Part shown: piece by piece, positions 43,597-51,713 of the stretch
How the letters are laid out: each line of letters starts with the position of its first letter
Numbering within the stretch: position 1 is the stretch's first letter
From: JAWXCM01 sp034408745
GTDB taxonomy: Bacteria > Acidobacteriota > Terriglobia > Bryobacterales > Bryobacteraceae
Direction of reading: 5' to 3'
NCBI GenBank assembly: GCA_034408745.1
Contig: JAWXCM010000400.1
Span: 8,163-72,162 of the forward strand
DNA length: 64,000 bases
Made by a program: the position numbers and the translations under genes
Notes under the pieces: generated by a model
What the model was told of the DNA's origin: nothing
The model's input: only the letters and a program-made list of their open reading frames with translations
Databases searched by the model: none

Positions 43597-45687
43597 ATGG
43601 AATTGTCGCCGACCGTGACCAACCACCAAGCCTCCGGGACCTTCCGCCTCGCTGTTGCCGCCACGTTCACGGCGGACCCTCTGCGTTCCGTTATTTCCTT
43701 CTGGGCGCGCGAGTTGCACGCTCAGTTCGATCTCCGGTTCGCACCCTACAATCAGGTGCTGCAGTCGCTCCTGAACCCGGCCAGCGACCTCGCTTCCAAC
43801 GGCCACGGTCTCAACGTGGTGCTCCTCCGGCTGGAAGACCTGGCCCCCGACACCGCAGCCCTCGCCGGCAATGTCGCCCAGTTCGCAGAGGAACTCCGAG
43901 CCGCGCCACAGCGACTTGCCGCGCCGCTCGCCGTCCTGCTGTGTCCCTCGGCTCCAGCCGCACCGCACGCCGCACTCGAACCGGAAATGGAAGCGCTCCT
44001 CGCCGCCGCACTCGACGGCGTGTCCGGCGTATCTCTGCTGCGAAGTGCCGACCTCGACGCACTCTACCCGGTCGCCAACCCGCACAGCCCAGACGGCGAA
44101 CGGCTCGGCCGCATCCCCTACTCCGAAGCCTGGTTCTGCGCCGCCGGAACCCTGCTGGTGCGACACGCCCACGCACTCTCCCGAGCACCGTTCAAGCTCG
44201 TCGCACTCGACTGCGACTACACCCTCTGGTCCGGCATCTGCGGCGAAGACGGCCCGGAGAATGTCGTGCTGGACGAGCCTCGCCGCCATCTCCACCAGTT
44301 CATGCTGAAGCAGCGCGCCGACGGCGTCCTGCTCGCGCTCGCCAGTAAGAACAACGAAGAGGACGTGATCGAGACCTTCCGCGTCCACCCCGAGTTCCCT
44401 CTTCAGCTCGAGCACTTCGTCACCTGGCGACTCAACTGGGAGCCGAAATCCAGCAACCTCGCCTCCATCGCCGCGCAACTCTCCCTCGGCCTCGACAGCT
44501 TCGTGTTCGTCGACGATAACCCCAAAGAGTGCGCCGAACTGTCCGACGCATTGCCGCAAGTCCTGACCCTCGTGCTCCCCGCCGACCTCGGCCGCACCCA
44601 TTCCTTCCTGCAGCACGTCTGGGCCTTCGACCACCCCGTGGTCACCGAAGAGGACCGCAGGCGCTCGGCCTACTACGCCCAGTCCGCCGAGTTCGGCAAT
44701 GAGGTTCGACGCGCCCGTTCACTGGCCGACTTCATGGCCTCCATCCAGCTCCGCGTGGCCGTCGCCCCCATGACACCCGCGAAGCTGCCGCGCGTGGCTC
44801 AGCTGATGCAGCGGACGAATCAGTTCAACACCACCACCATCCGCCGCAACGAATCCGACGTGCAGGCTCTGGTCGCCGCCGGAGCCACCATACTGACCGC
44901 CGACGTCACAGACCGCTTCGGCGACTACGGCCTGGTCGGCGTCATCGTGCTGCTGCCTGGCGACGAGGCCCTCACCGTCGACAGCATGCTCCTCAGCTGC
45001 CGCGCCCTCGGCCGTGGCGTCGAGCACCACATGCTCTCTGAAGTCGGCCGCATCGCGCTTGCCTCCGGCGTGCCCCAGGTCAAGGTGCCCTTCGTCCGGT
45101 CGGCCAAAAACAAACCGGCGCTAGACTTCGTCCAGTCTCTCGGCGAGCCCGCCGCCGACGCCGCATTCAACGCCACCCGCATTGCCCAGCTCGAATGGAC
45201 CCCCGCGCCAGTCGAAGAGCACATCGCATCGAAGCCCGCCGCCGGTCTGCAGGTAGCCGGGCGCGCCGTCGATCACCACCGCATCGCCTGCGAATTATCC
45301 ACGGTCCCCGACATTCTCGAAGCCATGCGAACGGGTGCGAAGCTCGATGACACAATGTCGGAAACGGAACGCAAAGTAGCCGCGATCTGGGCCGATTTGC
45401 TCGAAAAACCAGTCATCCGCCGTAACGACAGCTTCTTCGACCTCGGTGGGCATTCCCTCGTCGCCGTATTGCTTCTGATGCGAATCCAGGAGACATTCGG
45501 CGTAGAGCTCCCCATCGACGATGTCTACACCGGTGGCCTGACGCTCTCCGGCTTGGCCGCACGCATCGAAGACGCGCAAACCGGTGGCATCGACCAGGCG
45601 GAATACGCCGCGCTACTGGCCGAAATCGAAAGCCTTACAGACGAGGAAGCACGCGAGTTGCTGGCACAGGAAGACGGTCTTAGCTGA
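43597..45687 (+). CDS. FkbH-like HAD phosphatase fused to a carrier (ACP/PCP) domain
   Basis: A 696-aa protein. Residues ~15-190 are a poorly conserved N-terminal domain. Residues ~195-530 are an FkbH/HAD-IIIC module: catalytic LVALDCDYTLWSGICGEDG (Asp ~205/207), SKNNEEDV, FVFVDDNPKECAE, and the GNAT-like part QLMQRTNQFNTTTIRR. Residues ~590-665 are a phosphopantetheine carrier domain with DSFFDLGGHSLVAVLLLM (Ser ~620). FkbH proteins convert 1,3-bisphosphoglycerate to a glyceryl group on a carrier protein; here enzyme and carrier are one chain. The ATG has GGGAG 6 nt upstream; the stop shares one base with the next gene. Confidence 0.9.
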   Translation: MELSPTVTNHQASGTFRLAVAATFTADPLRSVISFWARELHAQFDLRFAPYNQVLQSLLNPASDLASNGHGLNVVLLRLEDLAPDTAALAGNVAQFAEELRAAPQRLAAPLAVLLCPSAPAAPHAALEPEMEALLAAALDGVSGVSLLRSADLDALYPVANPHSPDGERLGRIPYSEAWFCAAGTLLVRHAHALSRAPFKLVALDCDYTLWSGICGEDGPENVVLDEPRRHLHQFMLKQRADGVLLALASKNNEEDVIETFRVHPEFPLQLEHFVTWRLNWEPKSSNLASIAAQLSLGLDSFVFVDDNPKECAELSDALPQVLTLVLPADLGRTHSFLQHVWAFDHPVVTEEDRRRSAYYAQSAEFGNEVRRARSLADFMASIQLRVAVAPMTPAKLPRVAQLMQRTNQFNTTTIRRNESDVQALVAAGATILTADVTDRFGDYGLVGVIVLLPGDEALTVDSMLLSCRALGRGVEHHMLSEVGRIALASGVPQVKVPFVRSAKNKPALDFVQSLGEPAADAAFNATRIAQLEWTPAPVEEHIASKPAAGLQVAGRAVDHHRIACELSTVPDILEAMRTGAKLDDTMSETERKVAAIWADLLEKPVIRRNDSFFDLGGHSLVAVLLLMRIQETFGVELPIDDVYTGGLTLSGLAARIEDAQTGGIDQAEYAALLAEIESLTDEEARELLAQEDGLS

Positions 45688-48600
45688 TGCGGGTGTTGCT
45701 GACCGCGAATGCTTCATACGCCCCACCAAAGGGCGGTTCAACCCGAAGCAATCTGATCTGGCTGCGACACCTGGCCTCCCAGGGGCACGCCTGCGTAGTC
45801 GTCTGCCCCGCCGACGGCACGGACCCCGAATCCGCCACCGTCGTCGACGGTATTGAGATCCGCACCGTGCGCGACCTCAGCCGCCGAACCGAGGTCCTGG
45901 CCCAGCACGTTCGCGAGTTCGCCCCCGACTGGGTTCTCGTCTCCAGCGAAGACGTCGCCCACACGCTCCTTCGAGCCGCTTACGCCGCCGCGCCCGACCG
46001 CCTCGTCTACCTCGCGCACACGCCGCAGTGGTACCCCTTCGGCCCCGCAAGCTGGCACCCCGACCGCTCCGCAACTGACATCATCCGCAAAGCCCGCGCT
46101 GTGGTAGCCATCGGCAAAACCACAGCCGCCTACATCCAGGAGCACGCCGGCGTTGGCGCTGAGGTCATCCACCCACCCATGTACGGCACGCCTCCGTGGC
46201 CCCGCTTCGGCTCCTTCGACCGCGGCTATGTGTTGATGATCAACCCCAGCGTGGTCAAGGGCATCCGCATCTTCCTGGAACTGGCCAAACGGTTCCCGCA
46301 GATCGAGTTCGCCGGACTCGCCGGATGGGGCACCACCAGTGCCGACCGCGCCGCCATGACCGCGCTCCCCAACGTCCGCATCCTCGAAAGCGTCCCCAAC
46401 ATCGACGACGCCCTCGCCGGCGCTCGACTGCTGCTGATGCCGTCCGTCTGGTTCGAAGGCTTCGGCCTCATCGCGATGGAAGCCATGCTGCGCGGCCTCC
46501 CCGTCGTCGCCAGCGACGCTGGTGGCCTCGTCGAAGCCAAGTCCGGAACCGGATTCGTACTGCCCGTCCGGCAGGTAGTGCGATTCGAAGCCGCGTTCGA
46601 TGAAACGCACATGCCGAAGCCAGTCGAGGTGCCGCAGAATATCGCCCCCTGGGACATCGCCCTGCGCACGCTGCTCACCGACCGCGCGGCGTGGGAGAAC
46701 GAATCCGCGCGATCCCGCGAAGCAGCCGAGCATTTCGTCGCCAGCCTCGACGCCGCGGACCTCGAGCGCCTTCTGCTGCGTCTCTCGGAGCGCAAACTAC
46801 GCGTCCTGCTCGCTCACAATTCCCTCTACTACCCCTCGCACGGCGGTGGCGACAAGTCGAATCGCCTGCTCATGGAAGCCCTCGCCGCCCAGGGCCATCA
46901 GGTCCGCGTCGTCTCCCGAGTCGCCGCGTTCGGCGAGCCCGATGGCGACAAGCTCCTGGCCGACCTCGCCGAACGCGACGTCCACGGCGTAAGGGGCGAA
47001 TCCGGCATCGTCCGCTTCACGCTCCACGGCGTCGACGTCCGCACCGTGGCCTACGAGTCCAATCTGCGCGTCGTGTTCGCCGGACAGATCGCCGCGTTCG
47101 ACCCCGACGTCATCATCACCTCCACCGACGACCCCGGCCAACTTCTGTTCGACCTCGCCATCAAGGCTCCCCGAGCCCGCGTTGTCTACCTCATCCGAGC
47201 CACCATCGCCGTCCCGTTCGGCCCCGACGCCTCCGGCCCCAGCCCCGCAAAAACGGAGATGCTCCGCAATGCCGATGCCGTCATCGGAGTCAGCGAGTAC
47301 GTGGCCCGCTACGCCCGCGAATTTGGCGGCCTTACCGACGCGCTCCACGTCCCCATCTCCCTGCTCGACCCTGGACCCGAGCCCGAATTCCTCGGCCGCT
47401 TCGAAAACGAATACATCACCCTCGCCAACCCCTGCGCCGTAAAAGGCATCTCGATCTTCCTGGAACTGGCTGACCGATTCCCGCAGTTGCGCTTCGCCGC
47501 CGTCCCTACCTGGGGCACCAATCCCGACGACTACGCCGCACTGAAGGAGCGGCCCAGCGTCGAGATCCTCCCGCCGGTCGACGATATCGACGATCTGCTC
47601 CGCCGCACCCGCGTCCTGCTGGTCCCGTCCGTCTGGGCCGAGGCCCGCTCGCGCATCGTACTGGAAGCCATGGCCCGGGGCGTACCCGTCATCTCCAGCA
47701 ACGCCGGAGGCCTGCCCGAAGCCCACATGGGCGTCGAATACGTGCTGCCGGTCAACGTCATCCGCCAGTACCGCCACACGCTCGACATGAACATGGTGCC
47801 CGTCGCCGACGTCCCCCCACAGGACATCGGTGTCTGGGCCGCCGCGCTCGAACGCCTCACCAGCGAGCGCGCCCACTGGCACGACGTCGCACAGCGCTCC
47901 CGCGACGCCGCCCTCAACTACGCCCGCAACCTGACCGTCGAGCCGTTCGAGGCCCAGCTTCGCCACGCGCTCCGCCGCCCCAAAACCGCAGCGCCGAAAT
48001 TCGAGCTCTCCGACGACAAGAAAAAGCTACTCGCGCTCCGCCTGAAGCAGCGAGCCGCACCCGCACTCCTCGCTGGCGCCGAGCTACTCAAACCCGGCGA
48101 TCTCCCGCTGGTCTGTCTGCCCTGGGCCGGAGGCGGCACGCTGCAGTACCTGCGCTGGCGAGCCGCACTCAACGGCGTCGCCATGCCCGTCGCCGTGCGA
48201 CTGCCGGGCCGCGAGTCGCGCCTGAAGGAACCGCCGCTGGAATCGATGGACGCGATCCTCGACGTGCTGGAGCCAGCAGTAAAAAAGCTGGGACGGTTCG
48301 CCCTCTTCGGCCACAGCATGGGAGGGGGAATCGCATTCGAGCTCGCACGCCGCATCCGGCCCGAGCTTCTGATCGTCTCAGCCGCCCGCGCCCCCCAGTA
48401 CCGCATGCGCCCCAGCACCGCACCCGAGCCGACGGACGCCGAGCTAATCGACCAGATTCGCGCACACGGCGGCCAGCTCCCGGAGCAGGGGCTCGATCTC
48501 CTGCTGCCCGCTCTCAGAGCGGACACGCGCCTCTACCGTCAGTGGGTGTTTGCCGGTGGCGAGCCGCTCGACGTGCCGATCGTCGCGTGCGGCGGCGCGG

Positions 48601-48761
48601 ACGACCCGAGTGTGCACCGGGAACATATCGAAGGTTGGAGTGAGCAGACCACGGCGGAGTTCGTGGCGCACGAATTCCCCGGCGGCCACTTCTACCTAAG
48701 TAGCGCCGAGTCCCAGTTCCTCGTCACGCTCCGGAACCACCTCGCGCCGAGGCTCCGGTAG
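45687..48761 (+). CDS. fusion of two GT4 glycosyltransferases and a type II thioesterase
   Basis: A 1024-aa protein with three modules. Residues ~1-365 are a GT4 domain (MRVLLTANASYAPPKGGSTR; donor-site SVWFEGFGLIAMEAMLRG). Residues ~370-770 are a second GT4 domain (KLRVLLAHNSLYYPSHGGGD; SVWAEARSRIVLEAMARG). Residues ~800-1024 are an alpha/beta-hydrolase thioesterase: LVCLPWAGGGTLQYLRWRA, LPGRESR, nucleophile FGHSMGGGIAFELA (Ser ~876), GGADDP and terminal His in FPGGHFYLS. Type II thioesterases release or edit carrier-bound acyl groups. It is translationally coupled to the FkbH-ACP gene, so the carrier-bound product is probably glycosylated and released by this enzyme. The 3' end lies in a tandem duplication. 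Confidence 0.9.
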   Translation: MRVLLTANASYAPPKGGSTRSNLIWLRHLASQGHACVVVCPADGTDPESATVVDGIEIRTVRDLSRRTEVLAQHVREFAPDWVLVSSEDVAHTLLRAAYAAAPDRLVYLAHTPQWYPFGPASWHPDRSATDIIRKARAVVAIGKTTAAYIQEHAGVGAEVIHPPMYGTPPWPRFGSFDRGYVLMINPSVVKGIRIFLELAKRFPQIEFAGLAGWGTTSADRAAMTALPNVRILESVPNIDDALAGARLLLMPSVWFEGFGLIAMEAMLRGLPVVASDAGGLVEAKSGTGFVLPVRQVVRFEAAFDETHMPKPVEVPQNIAPWDIALRTLLTDRAAWENESARSREAAEHFVASLDAADLERLLLRLSERKLRVLLAHNSLYYPSHGGGDKSNRLLMEALAAQGHQVRVVSRVAAFGEPDGDKLLADLAERDVHGVRGESGIVRFTLHGVDVRTVAYESNLRVVFAGQIAAFDPDVIITSTDDPGQLLFDLAIKAPRARVVYLIRATIAVPFGPDASGPSPAKTEMLRNADAVIGVSEYVARYAREFGGLTDALHVPISLLDPGPEPEFLGRFENEYITLANPCAVKGISIFLELADRFPQLRFAAVPTWGTNPDDYAALKERPSVEILPPVDDIDDLLRRTRVLLVPSVWAEARSRIVLEAMARGVPVISSNAGGLPEAHMGVEYVLPVNVIRQYRHTLDMNMVPVADVPPQDIGVWAAALERLTSERAHWHDVAQRSRDAALNYARNLTVEPFEAQLRHALRRPKTAAPKFELSDDKKKLLALRLKQRAAPALLAGAELLKPGDLPLVCLPWAGGGTLQYLRWRAALNGVAMPVAVRLPGRESRLKEPPLESMDAILDVLEPAVKKLGRFALFGHSMGGGIAFELARRIRPELLIVSAARAPQYRMRPSTAPEPTDAELIDQIRAHGGQLPEQGLDLLLPALRADTRLYRQWVFAGGEPLDVPIVACGGADDPSVHREHIEGWSEQTTAEFVAHEFPGGHFYLSSAESQFLVTLRNHLAPRLR

Positions 48762-48873
48762 CTTCTTCGCAAACGTCGCCCACGCCCAGGGCAGCGCCGT
48801 GGCCGTGCTGAACAGCCCCGCGACAAAGCCAATATCCCGAGGCCCGGTAGTGGATCGCCGCGATACTCGCCAC
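48651..48873. repeat. tandem segmental duplication, copy A (thioesterase/MFS 3' ends)
   Basis: About 223 bp covering the last codons of the thioesterase and a relic of the MFS gene 3' end. Copy B starts at 48881, is interrupted by the mobile element after 48933, and resumes at 52581-52757. The copies differ by a few bases (for example cttcttcgc/cttcttcac, a G insertion near 48846). The relic of the MFS reading frame here (48697-48873, - strand) is dead. Confidence 0.85.
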
Positions 48874-48880
48874 GGATATC

Positions 48881-48933
48881 CACGGCGAGTTCGTGGCGCA
48901 CGAATTCCCCGGTGGCCACTTCTACCTAAGTAG
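48881..48933. repeat. tandem duplication, left part of copy B
   Basis: Repeats 48651-48704 (end of the thioesterase, the GGHFYL region) with minor changes. It ends with CTAAGTAG (48926-48933), which is repeated at 52581-52588 as the target-site duplication of the inserted element. Confidence 0.85.
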
Positions 48934-48961
48934 GGCCATAATTCACTACACTGACCAGACG
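48934..48961 (+). repeat. left terminal inverted repeat
   Basis: Begins GGCCATAATTCACTAC and ends CTGACCAGACG; pairs with the reverse complement of 52553-52580. Confidence 0.8.
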
Positions 48962-48979
48962 TGATATGCTGGCGTGCGA

Positions 48980-49417
48980 ATGCACCCGCCCGGTCTAATC
49001 TCGATCAGTTTCCTGGTCTGCGAAAAGATTCTGCAGGAAGAAGGGGGCGTTCTTAGCGCCATCAGGATCGTCGACGTTTTTACCATCCTCCCGATCCCCA
49101 ACGTGTTGATTCAAGACCGAGCCATAGACGTGGCGCTACTCGTGGCAGGCAATTGCGAGCGCGACACGAACCGCGCCATCATCGATTTTCAACAGATCAT
49201 GCCAAATGGAGAGACCCAAATGCTAGGCTCCCCTTTGGCAGTGACGATAGTCACCTCACCAGAACACCCAGCATCACCAGCAGGGTTCCAGGCGCGCATA
49301 AACTTGATGCTGTCGGCGAAATATATAGGCTGCAATTGGATCGTACTGTCGTATAACGGACAGGAAGTGGCCCGGGCCGCACTCACGCTTTCTTTAGCTG
49401 AAAACTCTGGACGATGA
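48980..49417 (+). CDS. passenger protein resembling DUF6941
   Basis: A 145-aa protein starting MHPPGLISISFLVCEKILQE and continuing GGVLSAIRIVDVFTIL, a pattern seen in DUF6941-type proteins (N-terminal 'cell-surface/effector-accessory' beta-sandwiches of unknown role). Later strands are NLMLSAKYIGCNWIVLSYNG and QEVARAALTLSL. The family match is from memory and moderate. It is the first passenger gene, inside the left end; a GTG at 48974 is an alternative start. The 3' end overlaps the convergent neighbour by 35 bp. Confidence 0.6.
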   Translation: MHPPGLISISFLVCEKILQEEGGVLSAIRIVDVFTILPIPNVLIQDRAIDVALLVAGNCERDTNRAIIDFQQIMPNGETQMLGSPLAVTIVTSPEHPASPAGFQARINLMLSAKYIGCNWIVLSYNGQEVARAALTLSLAENSGR

Positions 49418-49745
49418 ATGAAGACCCTGAAGTCGCCCACTGTGGGCCGATCCGAATCGCGTCTACCCAGCGGGCGAGCACGGCATAGCCCTGCGCAGGC
49501 GCAACAGGGCGGATGGCTGCTGCTAGTTCAAGGCGCAGCGATTCTTCTGAGCGGTGTCCACACGAGAACTCAGCAAAGGGAGACATCAGCGCGCTCGCCA
49601 GCCTATTCGCTTCTCCGTCATTGGGAGACCGCGAGCGGATATAGTGATACGCGCCCGCAAACGACACGCGAAAGGCGTCGGTGTCAATCTCATCCGCGAG
49701 ATAAGCGCGTACGGAATCACGCACATAATCAACGATCTGGCTCAT
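49383..49745 (-). CDS. small passenger protein of unknown function
   Basis: A 120-aa soluble protein (MSQIVDYVRDSVRAYLADEI at the start). It is acidic with predicted helices and no motif I recognise. The ATG at 49745 has a near-perfect Shine-Dalgarno (GGAGGT, 7 nt), which decides the start; the frame opens further upstream. It overlaps the DUF6941-like gene at the 3' end and its start touches the next gene head-to-head. Confidence 0.65.
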   Translation of the reverse strand: MSQIVDYVRDSVRAYLADEIDTDAFRVSFAGAYHYIRSRSPNDGEANRLASALMSPFAEFSCGHRSEESLRLELAAAIRPVAPAQGYAVLARWVDAIRIGPQWATSGSSFIVQSFQLKKA

Positions 49746-50079
49746 GCTGACACCTCCTGCTGACTTCATTATCCCCCGAAAGGTCGGCAAGCGCGAATTA
49801 TATCGCATCTTCAATGATCCAGGTTTTCGCAACGACATCATTGCACGAACGAATCAGCGGGTCGACGTATCAGAAGGACTCGCTTCCGCAGAGTGTAATC
49901 AAGAACCAGGGACCATGAGCCACGTGTACGACTGGATGCAATACAGCGAGACAGAAAACAGAATGCACCTTCTCGCAACCGTGCATTGCTTCAAAAAACT
50001 CAACGGGGAACTTGGAGCAAGCGGAGATTTTGATCCCATCGTGTTGGTGTTTGATGGCCAGATACTCACCGATCCATAG
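49744..50079 (+). CDS. small passenger protein of unknown function
   Basis: A 111-aa ORF. The C-terminal half (MSHVYDWMQYSETENRMHLL, ATVHCFKKLNGELGASG, DFDPIVLVFDGQ) looks like a genuine small folded protein of the kind found in pairs with the following ORF, but I cannot name a family. The start is uncertain because ATG 49744 lies on the divergent gene's own start; no promoter is evident. Confidence 0.45.
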   Translation: MLTPPADFIIPRKVGKRELYRIFNDPGFRNDIIARTNQRVDVSEGLASAECNQEPGTMSHVYDWMQYSETENRMHLLATVHCFKKLNGELGASGDFDPIVLVFDGQILTDP

Positions 50080-50125
50080 ATCGCACCGACCGTGCCATCA
50101 TGAACGTATCAAGCCCCAGACGGAG

Positions 50126-50539
50126 ATGATCGAAGGGCCGGAAGCGCTCGACCGATTCAGGAGCGCACTGAAAGCCGTGCTGACGGTGCCGGAGTCAGCG
50201 CTACCGCCGAGCCCATTCAAGAAGTCCCGTCCGAAAACAGAAGCGCGAAAAACTAAGCCATCCACTGGTGAATCGCCGAAGGCGGGGGCGTGTCGTAGTG
50301 CAATCGGCGACTCCATGCAATTATATTATGCATTCGTAGTGCGTAATTGCATACAGAGGTCCCCTGCGTCTCCACTACATGCCCGAGCGCTGGAACCCGT
50401 GCTCCAAAAAGCCGCGGGCGAACTTCCCGCGTTGTCCTCACCCGGTCCCCGCCAGTCGGGCAAAACGACGCTGCTTAAGCACGTTTTTGGGGACAAGTGC
50501 GGGCATTTTGGGATCTCGAACGGAGCATCTCAACCGTAG
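50126..50539 (+). pseudogene. hybrid ORF: small conserved protein joined to the N-terminus of a DUF4143-type ATPase
   Basis: The first ~48 residues (MIEGPEALDRFRSALKAVLT ... FKKSRPKTEARKTKPST) look like a complete small protein. The reading continues without a stop into LHARALEPVLQKAAGELPAL and PGPRQSGKTTLLKHVFGD, the opening and Walker A of DUF4143-family AAA ATPases, then stops after nonsense sequence. The matching ATPase C-terminus is 0.9 kb downstream (51462-51707), so the ATPase gene is broken. Confidence 0.6.
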
Positions 50540-50565
50540 TTCGCAGCCAGCCAGCGAAAAACGAA

Positions 50566-50595
50566 TTGTGGGTTGCCGCGGGAGCTGGTTATAAT
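50566..50595 (+). promoter_or_regulatory. sigma-70-like promoter for the 50604 gene
   Basis: A perfect -10 TATAAT (50590-50595) lies 18 nt from TTGTGG (50566-50571, 3 of 6 to the -35 consensus). The -10 ends 8 nt before the ATG, so the transcript would have almost no leader. Confidence 0.5.
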
Positions 50596-50603
50596 CGGGG
50601 AAA

Positions 50604-51074
50604 ATGTCCAGGAAAGCCCTACTCGACGCCGCTTTGGGTTTAAGCACGGTTGGGGGAGCCGTGTTTGCCGTTGGCGCTTCGAGGGACCCGGTCTCTAAGG
50701 TCGTTACCCTTCCCGATTCAGTATTCGGCGCCTTGATGGTCGTAGGCGGCGTCCTCGTGGCTGTTGGCGCCACAGCGTTCATGTTGTCATTCCTGATCGA
50801 CCGAATTGATATACGAATACCGCATTACGTTGATCACGATTCAAAGTATCTCTGCACCCACGCCCGCCTTGGCGATCTTCCCTGCCTTTTCGCCTGGTAC
50901 ACACGATATTTTGGGGATGACGTGCCGGATATCGAGGTGATGCGCGCGTGGGTGGCGAAGTGCGGCTCAGCCTTTACTATTGTGCAAAGAGTGGTCGAAG
51001 ACTCTGGCCTGCCAACACGCCACGAACTGGTCGGGTCGTTCAAGCTCTTGCCCCTCACGGCTAAAGGCGGCTAA
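50604..51074 (+). CDS. passenger membrane protein of unknown function
   Basis: A 156-aa protein with two N-terminal membrane helices (~6-24 and ~36-60: FGALMVVGGVLVAVGATAFM) and a cytoplasmic domain of ~90 residues (DSKYLCTHARLGDLPCLFAW, YFGDDVPDIEVMRAWVAKCG, HELVGSFKLLPL). The end looks abrupt, as if further sequence was lost: VGSFKLLPLT is the kind of segment that continues into a beta-sheet in acyltransferase folds, but that is speculative. It lies between the two halves of the broken ATPase gene. Confidence 0.6.
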   Translation: MSRKALLDAALGLSTVGGAVFAVGASRDPVSKVVTLPDSVFGALMVVGGVLVAVGATAFMLSFLIDRIDIRIPHYVDHDSKYLCTHARLGDLPCLFAWYTRYFGDDVPDIEVMRAWVAKCGSAFTIVQRVVEDSGLPTRHELVGSFKLLPLTAKGG

Positions 51075-51156
51075 AGGTGTCCGCGCAATTCCTCGGCCAG
51101 GCGGCCGGGTCGACTTTTAGACCCGAGCACATTTCTGGCGGTCGGTCCCGGCCGGC

Positions 51157-51199
51157 TGCGTATTACGTCGGTGATGTCTTTGCGACGACGTAATACGCA
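51157..51199. repeat. perfect 13-bp inverted repeat
   Basis: TGCGTATTACGTC (51157-51169) and its exact reverse complement (51187-51199) are separated by 17 bp and followed by AAGGGGGG. The stem is strong but lacks a T-tract, so it is not a standard terminator. It may be a recombination scar or protein-binding site. Confidence 0.6.
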
Positions 51200-51211
51200 A
51201 GGGGGGTCGTT

Positions 51212-51469
51212 ATGGCCCAACTCAACGCGGCGATTTCGCCTGTGGGTCGAGGTGCGGTGACCGTCTATGCGAGACCACTTACAAAGGACGGCCTTCGTGT
51301 CATGACGAAGCACGGATTTGTGCAGGTCTCGGACTCGAGGTCGGCCCCACAGATCGGTCGAGCCTGCAAGTTGCACATTGGAAGCGAAGGCGAGAGTGTT
51401 GTGCGTCCCAGGGCGAAGCGCCACCGACTCGCACCGGCGGCACCGGTAAGCGACAAACTGGATGATTGA
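51212..51469 (+). CDS. doubtful short ORF
   Basis: An 85-codon frame starting MAQLNAAISPVGRGAVTVYA with GGGGG 6 nt upstream. It has no recognisable family and overlaps the ATPase relic by a few bases. It may be scrambled remnant sequence rather than a gene. Nothing else is seen between 51075 and 51461 apart from the hairpin. Confidence 0.25.
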   Translation: MAQLNAAISPVGRGAVTVYARPLTKDGLRVMTKHGFVQVSDSRSAPQIGRACKLHIGSEGESVVRPRAKRHRLAPAAPVSDKLDD

Positions 51470-51707
51470 CGCTGGCTGGCGCACCTCGAACGGAACGGAA
51501 GTCGACCTCGTTGTGGTCAGCGAAGGTAAGCTCATTCCCGTCGAAGTGAAATTGTCAGCCACACCCCGACCCGCCATGGCAAAATCCATTCGGACCCTGC
51601 AGCAGGAACTGGGCGAAACGGTCGGCCCTGGCTTCGTCGTTCATCCAGGCGACGTACGGCTGCCTCTGGCCCCGAACGTCATCGCATTACCATTTACGCA
51701 GCTTTGA
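51462..51707 (+). pseudogene. C-terminal fragment of a DUF4143-type ATPase
   Basis: The 81 residues (GWRTSNGTEVDLVVVSEGKL, IPVEVKLSATPRPAMAKSIR, GFVVHPGDVRLPL) match the nuclease-like C-terminal domain of DUF4143 ATPases, where E-V-D and E-V-K are the characteristic acidic/lysine residues. The N-terminal and central domains are missing; the Walker A part is at about 50380-50520. Confidence 0.7.
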
Positions 51708-51713
51708 ATCAAA

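Noticed and set aside
48692..48919. 75-codon frame on the - strand after the thioesterase gene
   Set aside because: It is the dead 3' relic of the MFS gene in duplication copy A plus flanking sequence, not an independent gene.
51157..51199. integron attC site
   Set aside because: The hairpin lacks the RYYYAAC/GTTRRRY core sites expected of attC.
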